The notes under the pieces are model-generated. The model was given only the letters and a program-made list of their open reading frames with translations, did no database searches and had not been told where the DNA came from. This document shows, in pieces, positions 59,201-64,000 of a stretch of DNA of 64,000 nt. This stretch comes from Mimachlamys varia (taxonomy: Eukaryota > Mollusca > Bivalvia > Pectinida > Pectinidae): contig OX392533.1 in assembly GCA_947623455.1 (NCBI GenBank), positions 31,680,229 to 31,744,228 of the forward strand, read 5' to 3'. The translations under genes were made by a program, and so were the position numbers. The first letter of the stretch is position 1, and each line of letters starts with the position of its first letter.

Positions 59201-62200
59201 CATCTTTATAGTTTTTATTTTATCATGATTCAAAATAAATAAGTCATTCGGAGGATTTTCATGATTATAATCTTTGATGTTTGGATTAACCTCAGTATTC
59301 CATGCCGATGGATTTGGGGGGGGGATGCCTGACTCATGCAGATGAATTTCCTAAGAGAAGACAAATGTATGACCCCTACACAATTAAGTGTTGTTATGAT
59401 CCTTTTTTCGAGGGAAACCTAGAATAAACTTGTTATTAACGAAGAGATAACTAATATGGTGCATTCTGAAGAATCGGGGGTACATTGTATTTCTTATATG
59501 TCATCTTGGAAGTTCAGTCATCTGCCAGGAGGTCCTTGATAAAACCCATCAGGACCATAAAAAACAATCTGGTTGTTGGCTTGTAGCAGTTTTGATTTTA
59601 CAGATGAAGTGAATAAAACGGCCATTCTCAAGTCTTTAAAGAAATAAAACAGTTTATATTTCGATATCAAAACAACGTTGTGATCTTGTCTGTGGGTTAA
59701 GTTAAATTCATATTAGTTATTTCTATTCTGCTGCAGAATATTAAAACGCTTTTGTCTTCTCTGGCACCCATATCCATCAAACGACGAATAAAATAAAATA
59801 AAATAATAGGGGATATTTAATTAGAATCTAATTTTATCAGGTTATATCGTATAACCTCAAACATTAGACAACGCAAAAAGTGATGACGTCATATACCGCC
59901 ATGTTGGGCGGGGCATTTTGTTATTAAACCTCTGATTGGTTGAGGTTGTTTAGAGGTGAATTTTATGCATATGGTTTTGTTTTTTGCAAAACAATTCGAA
60001 TTTTGTCATAATTCATACCAAATCATTCTATAAGACATATGTCTTTTATATGTATTTTTACAAATGAAACTGTGTGCACTTTTTTTTGCATGAACTGCTT
60101 CGCGGATTTATGCAAAGTGCAGATATTTTTTTCGGTATATAATGGTTATTCCTTAAGTGTCTTCAATAATCCCAAATATATTTCACAAGTGGGACTAAAA
60201 AGTTTATAATTGTCACGAGTGTGCAGTAAAACATATTTGTTTGATATTCTGTTAATTACATTTCCATACCAAAACCTACCCGGGCATCCTTTCATTTTCC
60301 CGTTTACCGATTTCAAAAAGAGTTTTGATTTGTCAAATCAGAAAAAGTGATGTTTTACTAGTGAAAATAAATCAATTTTCTCACTAGTGAAAAGTACACT
60401 TTTATTGAACAAATATCTTATTTCACTGATAAAAATGTAACGATAAAGTATATCTCATATTCAGACACCACTCCCTAATCCTGGTTCTTCGTTTTCAGGT
60501 GTATGGCTGTGACCAAGGAGAAAACATTTTAGACCTCGCGTTAGCAAATAGGCTTGGCAGCTGTTCGATACCTGAGAACAAAGCAAAGTACTATAGAGTA
60601 ATCGAGAGTCTCGCAGGCCTGATAAGCAGCATGCACGCCAAGGATTTTATCCTACGAGACCTGTGTGCTGCCAACACTTTCTACTGCGAATCATCAGGCA
60701 AGGTAGGGTACACCAATGAATAAGATACGGAAACATAAGGTGAATTTATGTAAGCATAATACATCTTACATAATTAATGTTAATTAATGGAGGCAGATTC
60801 GAATGTACATCCCGATCTCCAACCCATCCCCACTTCACTCCTGAAATCACATAGTAGTACCCATTGACCTCTCAGTATATCTTGGCATAATCAATCTTTC
60901 ATAACTAATACCATTTTATTTAATTTTGTATTCACAAAGCAATAACAGTGAAAGCAGATTTGAAGGCCCACCCCGATCTCCAACGCTTCCCCACTTCACA
61001 CCTGATATCACATATTAGTAGCAATTGACCCCTCAGTATATCGTATACCACCTTGCAATGTCGATCGAAAAAGAGTGAAACGGGACTTTGTCTCCATTTC
61101 GCATTCGAAATCGTCTGGAGGCATATAAATAATTGTTCATGTTTTTTTTTATCATTTCAGCATTAACTGAACTATTTCTGAGCTCTTATTGGTTCAGATG
61201 ATCTTTAGTATTAAGTTTATTGTAATACATTTTTGTAATATTTGAAAAAGTATGTAAAAAACCTAATTTGACGCCACTTTCCGGCTTAAAGGTTAATAGA
61301 TACAGACTTGTGTACTGTATTTGAATATGGTCTTCTCCAGAGTGAAGTTAGGAAATAAAAATATTACCAATCGTTTCTCTGTACATCATATTCGAAATTC
61401 CAAGGAAGCCTTTCCCAAAAAGAAGTTTTGAAATAAATCAAACATTAAAGCGTTCTTTTATCCTCCAGAAAACATGAACATTTGACTGCAATGATTCTCC
61501 AATAGATTGTTTAATAAAGAACATGTTGTTATAGGTTTTTATTCCACGTCTTGGTCGAATGCTACACCTTGGTTCCAACTGTACTTTGGATGACAGCGTA
61601 TTGGCAGAAAAACCTCCCAACAGGAACCGCTGGTAAGGATCATGGAATTAAAACTTACCATCCTCTTCTTTTTTTCAATTACAATTATTGTATGATTGAA
61701 GTATAGGGTGTTTGGGTGTTCTTTTGAGTGTACATGTACTATTATACAATGCTACTATGAAAAGGAGAATTCATGGTTTAGTTCCGAGACCAGCCAACTT
61801 TGTGTATTGCAAATTTTTTATGCGTTTGTTTTCACATTATACTAATACAGTGGTTGTACAATGTAAGCAAAACTAATAGAATATGAATATACAGTTTAAA
61901 TAAGTTTAAAAAAATAGTTTTAAACGCTTCCTTTTGATATTGATAAACAATGGTTGGAAAGTATTATTTCTGTCAAGAGATGTTACTCCACCGATAAATA
62001 TGTTGTTTCATTTTTTTATCTTTTGCATTTTTCAAAAGCTAGACGCTTTGGTCTAATTTGTTTTTTGTTTGTCGCACATAATGCATTATTTCTTCTTAAC
62101 ATCTAGTCTTTAAGTAATTTACGTCTTAACGACTTTAATTGAAATCTCGCGTTTCCGCGCAGCAGTAAAAATGTAACACCCCAACAACATTAAAATAATA

Positions 62201-63578
62201 AACCCTTTATTTTGTTTCTTTTCAAAATAAAATTGACAATTCGCTTTTGATTGATATTTTCCACGGAAAGTGTCCAAATACATGTATAACATTGCATGAT
62301 TTCTATTTTCAATTGACAGGATGCCAATCGAAGTGCTGCAAAGTGCTCAATACTCCAAACAGAGCGATATGTACATGTTTGCCATGACCCTGTTCGAATT
62401 CTTCACGGCGCTGGACACATTAACCAAAAATCCAAATGCCAACACTCTCAGAACTGTCCCGTTCGCGACAGTGAAGACAAATCTGGTGAGTGTTTCGTCC
62501 AAAAATAGACAATGAAATTGTTATTATTTACCAGCTCTATGTGTTGAATAACATGATTCACATAGTATATCTTGGTACATTATTGAGTATATCTTTGTAC
62601 ATTATTGAACCTTGCTTCAGAAAGTGATGAGAAAGATTGTGATGCATTTTGGTTGACTTGTTCGATACGAACATAAAATGCTTTGTTGGACTCTAGCTTG
62701 GGAATAATAGTTGTGTGTATGTCAATTGCATAATATGGAGTACAAATGCGGCGGTCGCAGGAAATAATTTATGGATAACGTGATTTATTTTTTGAGGATT
62801 GATGCTTACATGGATGTGTCCAATATTTACATGGCGGGTGTCGTCGATGAAGTAGAAGACGCTTACTCTTCCGGAACACCTGGTTTTACTTTTTCTTGTA
62901 CTTTAACGAGGGTCCCCATGTAAATCTTTCCCTTGTCCTTATTTTGTCCTAGTTTAATCGATTTTAAGTTCGGATGAAAGTTTTGATGACGCCTTGAAAT
63001 TCTCTTATTTTTTATAGAGTTATAACAATTATAGCATATCCTCTTTAGATGTTGGCATTTCGGGTAAGGAAGATGAAGGGGGTATTCCAAAATTTAAACA
63101 ATGGTATGACGTCACGTTAATGACAATAGAACACAAAAATAGCACTACTTTATTGCAAATGGTGAAACAAACGTTATCACTCCATGAGCGGTGTACCTTT
63201 ATCTGGAACAGAAGAAAACTAACCGTTTAAGGAATATAACTGAAACATCCATTCCTCTTAGTAAGATTATTACACGTCTTGCCCTCGACAGAACATTAGA
63301 CTAGACATTTAGGAATACTGACCCTTTGCTTGGGATCTGTCTAATATCTGAGTTTGGGACAGATAATATTAGTATCTTAAATGGTGAAAATAATACACTA
63401 AGAGATTAATGAACGTGATTTCTTTCAGCTGCTTGAACATCTATACAAAGGTGAAACTCCTGATAAACCCACCCTCTGCCCAGGATGGCTCTATGAGATC
63501 ATGCAGAAGTGTTGGGATCGCGATCGAACCCAGAGGCCAGATATTGACGACGTTCACCGTCTGCTGTGCGACAGGTAG
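50306..63578 (+). CDS. Tandem pseudokinase: unknown N-terminal region plus two degenerate tyrosine-kinase-like domains, 14 exons
   Basis: Fourteen exons join in phase to 3726 nt, 1241 residues plus TAG. Residues about 18-135 look like an unassigned alpha/beta domain. Residues about 150-250 are Ser-rich and probably disordered. Residues 250-620 are mostly helical, without recognisable domains. Kinase-like domain 1 spans about 633-895: H749-R750-N751 replaces HRD, S756 the metal-binding Asn, D769-F770-S771 replaces DFG; RWTAPES (794-800) and RTDTW (D811) are kept, and no glycine loop is visible. After a linker (898-980), domain 2 spans about 985-1238: L1088-R1089-D1090 and N1095 survive, but R1109-L1110-G1111 replaces DFG; RWMPIEVL, SDMYMFA and CWDRDRTQRPDI are kept. 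The RW..PE pattern is tyrosine-kinase-like. Tandem kinase-like domains recall JAKs, but no FERM or SH2 is seen. Expected role: non-catalytic scaffold or allosteric regulator (inference). Confidence 0.85.
51051..52780. other. Intron 1 of the tandem pseudokinase gene, 5' part
   Basis: AT-rich intron, nothing recognised before the SINE at 52800. Confidence 0.55.
52800..53021 (-). repeat. tRNA-derived SINE with conserved core, in intron 1
   Basis: On the - strand it begins AGAGGCACGGTGGTCTAGTG (box A) and has GTTGCGAGTTCGAGTCCTGG (box B). A core follows, containing CCTTGAGCAAGATACTTTAC and CCAGTCTACTCAGCTGTAAA, as in SINEs of many invertebrates. The 3' end near 52800 is decayed. Confidence 0.75.
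53229..53345. repeat. (CA)n microsatellite and dispersed repeat, copy 2
   Basis: Two long CA runs (53229-53283, interrupted by CAAACA) followed by CACCTTTTAAATTTAGTAAT and AGATACAGTATGCCG. The same flank is at 3638 and 53662. Confidence 0.9.
53570..53650 (+). repeat. Dispersed repeat, copy 2 (see 1515-1612)
   Basis: ATGAGATAACTGAGGAGCTA, then CCCAGCAAACCTAGGAGACT and AAAATTTCC match the complement of 1515-1612 in order. Confidence 0.55.
53660..53800. repeat. Dispersed repeat with short CA tract, copy 3
   Basis: ACACACACACGCATGCTGGA, then CTTTTAAATTTAGTAATAGA and TATGCCGGC, followed by CTGCATCATACAGCTAT. It duplicates 53270-53400 almost in full, including the TGATGCTAGGGaCCAAA end. Confidence 0.75.
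54146..54789 (+). CDS. Tandem pseudokinase exon 2 (helical region)
   Basis: Encodes residues 249-463. Many Leu/Met-rich helices (MPLIQLMKG, RLQKRLAEVAFEIQL, VSLLLSCMVMKES). No known domain seen. Acceptor TTGTAG|, donor CGG|GTGAGT, phase 0. Confidence 0.88.
54855..55020 (-). mobile_element. Retroelement tail fragment in pseudokinase intron 2
   Basis: On the - strand it carries GGTGTCATCGATGAAGCAGA, then AGACGCTTTCTGTTCCGGAA, CACCTGACCTTATTATCTTG and CTTTTGCAAGGGTATCCATG, as in the other copies. The ORF at 54900 (+) reads its complement. Confidence 0.75.
55214..55376 (+). CDS. Tandem pseudokinase exon 3
   Basis: Encodes residues 464-517 plus one base of R518 (LKQKYITEDVDTLKYMVHCL, then VTQGIVTVIKDAFA). 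Helical. Acceptor CTCAAG|, donor GCAC|GTAAGT. Confidence 0.85.
55632..56432 (+). CDS. Tandem pseudokinase exon 4 (most of kinase-like domain 1)
   Basis: Encodes residues 518-784 plus one base. Kinase-like part from about 633: helix C region INTLEILRII, hinge VVDRYKGADLFSYL, VIHRNLTASSF in place of HRDLxxxN, and IVLTDFSIAKH in place of DFG. This is the largest exon of the gene. Acceptor CTATACAG|, donor CAGG|GTAAGT. Confidence 0.92.
56544..56722 (+). CDS. Tandem pseudokinase exon 5 (domain 1 C-lobe)
   Basis: Residues 785-844: TRWTAPESLLEGRFDVRTDT then WMIGQVLYEIYTHGCQPF, the APE and helix F regions typical of tyrosine kinases. Acceptor GTTCAG|, donor TGG|GTAAGG. Confidence 0.93.
57051..57210 (+). 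CDS. Tandem pseudokinase exon 6 (end of domain 1)
   Basis: Residues 845-897 plus one base: LMPKQWPCIPRKVHDVILKC then ADERVDLLSARDVF, which corresponds to helices G to I. Acceptor ACGCAG|, donor GCAC|GTGAGT. Confidence 0.9.
57649..57740 (+). CDS. Tandem pseudokinase exon 7 (linker)
   Basis: Residues 898-928, QPRLPVSRACDEDRLYPELP then SNHSQTMAIER. Short linker exon. Acceptor GACAG|, donor CGG|GTAAGC. Confidence 0.8.
58160..58202 (+). CDS. Tandem pseudokinase exon 8 (43-nt linker exon)
   Basis: Residues 929-942 plus one base (GIPRLFLDLRKGKS). Supported by perfect acceptor (TTGTCAG|) and donor (TCAG|GTAAGA) and by correct phase on both sides. Small size makes it the least certain exon together with exon 7. 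Confidence 0.75.
58657..58775 (+). CDS. Tandem pseudokinase exon 9
   Basis: Residues 943-982: PRSSYMYMNARRLQRLVSVN then LEASQQDLLAPDQPRYSTK. Linker into domain 2. Acceptor TTAACAG|, donor AAG|GTGAGA. Confidence 0.85.
58990..59151 (+). CDS. Tandem pseudokinase exon 10 (domain 2 N-lobe)
   Basis: Residues 983-1036: CFIEVTEPVTQAFVENVYPL to HWPIIVQDHASTGALDFNC. It occupies the N-lobe position but shows no glycine loop or obvious ATP-binding lysine. Acceptor TTACAG|, donor CTG|GTAGGA. Confidence 0.87.
59160..60150. other. Intron 10 of the tandem pseudokinase gene, 5' part
   Basis: AT-rich; a G10 run lies near 59317. No gene. The dispersed palindromic repeat starts at about 60153. Confidence 0.55.
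60153..60450 (+). repeat. Palindrome-bearing dispersed repeat, copy 3, in intron 10
   Basis: AAGTGTCTTCAATAATCCCA, TATTTCACAAGTGGGACT, TTGATTTGTCAAATCAGAAA and TCACTAGTGAAAA follow the order of the copies at 30271 and 46505, with more decay. It ends just before exon 11. Confidence 0.75.
60499..60702 (+). CDS. Tandem pseudokinase exon 11 (domain 2 catalytic loop)
   Basis: Exactly 68 codons (1037-1104). ENILDLALANRL suits helix D, and MHAKDFILRDLCAANTFYCE is the catalytic loop: H replaced by L1088, with D1090 and N1095 kept. Acceptor TTTTCAG|, donor AAG|GTAGGG. Confidence 0.92.
60780..61100. repeat. Tandem duplication of ~180 bp in intron 11
   Basis: GAGGCAGATTCGAATGTACA...CCCGATCTCCAACCCATCCC recurs as AAAGCAGATTTGAAGGCCCA...CCCGATCTCCAACGCTTCCC about 180 bases later. 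Both are followed by CACTTCACwCCTGAtATCAC and GACCyCTCAGTATATC. Confidence 0.8.
61535..61632 (+). CDS. Tandem pseudokinase exon 12 (domain 2 activation segment)
   Basis: Residues 1105-1136 plus two bases of W1137: VFIPRLGRMLHLGSNCTLDD then SVLAEKPPNRNRW. PRLG occupies the DFG position, so the metal-binding Asp is lost. Acceptor TTATAG|, donor CTG|GTAAGG. Confidence 0.9.
62320..62485 (+). CDS. Tandem pseudokinase exon 13 (domain 2 C-lobe)
   Basis: Residues 1138-1192: MPIEVLQSAQYSKQSDMYMF then AMTLFEFFTALDT, matching the APE helix (PIE here) and helix F with D1153. Acceptor TTGACAG|, donor CTG|GTGAGT. Confidence 0.92.
62795..63005 (+). mobile_element. Retroelement tail fragment in pseudokinase intron 13
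   Basis: GAGGATTGATGCTTACATGG, then GGCGGGTGTCGTCGATGAAG, CGCTTACTCTTCCGGAACAC and TTTAATCGATTTTAAGTTCG. It is in the opposite orientation to the copy in intron 2. Confidence 0.8.
63429..63578 (+). CDS. Tandem pseudokinase exon 14 (terminal)
   Basis: Residues 1193-1241 and TAG: HLYKGETPDKPTLCPGWLYE then KCWDRDRTQRPDIDDVHRLL, the conserved end of tyrosine-kinase C-lobes. The stop lies in GACAGGTAGAG, which also fits a splice donor (AG|GTAGAG), so continuation into an exon beyond the window cannot be excluded. The domain is complete at this point, which favours the stop. Confidence 0.87.
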   Translation: MLEHLYKGETPDKPTLCPGWLYEIMQKCWDRDRTQRPDIDDVHRLLCDR

Positions 63579-63841
63579 AGCTCATGTCATTTGATTAAAA
63601 TACGTTGTAGAGTAAGGGTATTATCAATTTATATATAGTTAATCCTTCTTATCTGATATACAATGTACCTTTAATTACTTTGAGAGCATGTTTTCAAACT
63701 TCATAAATAACATAACAAGGAGTAGCGTCGCCGCATTTTCATTATTACGTCATGCCATATAGGTTATTGTTTAAACCAGCAACTAAAACAGCTGACCACA
63801 TGCGATGTTGTTTAACATTTCAAGTACAGTGTATTTTTTTA

Positions 63842-63847
63842 AATAAA
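63842..63847 (+). promoter_or_regulatory. Candidate polyadenylation signal AATAAA
   Basis: A canonical hexamer 264 bases after the TAG of exon 14, consistent with a short 3' untranslated region. Confidence 0.3.
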
Positions 63848-64000
63848 TTAGAACAGTCATATTGAATCAGCTTCAATGAACAATGGGATGGGAACAATTA
63901 AACAGTGATGTACGTGTTATAAGAGCATAGATAGTTATGTACATGTAGCAGTACTCCAGTAATGCTCGATCATATACTCAATTGCTACAGCAATAGGCAA

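Noticed and set aside
50306..63578. A conventional JAK kinase
   Set aside because: No FERM or SH2 region recognised, and neither kinase-like domain has both the HRD and DFG aspartates.

Overview
The window is eukaryotic nuclear DNA, AT-rich and dominated by repeats. Its coding exons are small, bounded by GT-AG introns, and separated by introns of 0.1 to 3.4 kb. The repeat types point to a mollusc, most likely a bivalve. They are tRNA-derived SINEs ending in an 'ACGTCCTATTAACAG...CATTTAAGGACG'-type tail, arrays of 130-160 bp units headed by a short hairpin, (GTCC)n, and decayed retroelements with a FSTLYTTxPH-type reverse transcriptase. The species cannot be fixed from the sequence alone.

Two protein-coding genes can be read in full, both on the + strand. 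The first, at 16797-27959, is a seven-exon cathepsin Z (cathepsin X) gene. It encodes 313 residues with an intact catalytic triad (C94, H243, N265) and the family's HIP mini-loop. The second, at 50306-63578, is a 14-exon gene of 1241 codons whose phases join without a break. It encodes an unrecognised N-terminal region followed by two kinase-like domains that look most like tyrosine kinases. Both domains have lost essential catalytic residues, and in a complementary way. This tandem pseudokinase is the best candidate in the window for something undescribed.

Layout: 1-260 tandem duplication; 267-701 an unassigned ORF with a poly(A) signal; 2370-3545 a decayed reverse transcriptase; 4083-6212 a 27-bp satellite with a 189-bp higher-order repeat; 7925-8285 a 45-bp-scale repeat with a 23-C run; 9638-13471 a DDE transposon with 16-bp terminal inverted repeats and a frameshifted transposase on the - strand; 14719-16306 a non-autonomous inverted-repeat element; 16797-27959 cathepsin Z, its introns full of repeats; 28-31 kb noncoding; 31033-32210 a non-autonomous DNA transposon with a clear 6-bp target duplication; 32.7-34.3 kb tandem arrays; 34.7-41.2 kb several fragments of one retroelement family; 42-46 kb SINEs, foldback repeats and a 39-bp minisatellite; 46-50 kb mostly unique noncoding DNA; 50306-63578 the tandem pseudokinase gene.

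The two genes show no operon-like or functional coupling. A recurring theme is expansion of short tandem repeats at splice acceptors. In cathepsin Z, both the exon 3 acceptor (which carries the catalytic cysteine codon) and the exon 5 acceptor are preceded by arrays that resemble the acceptor itself. All calls come from reading the sequence; no database search was possible.
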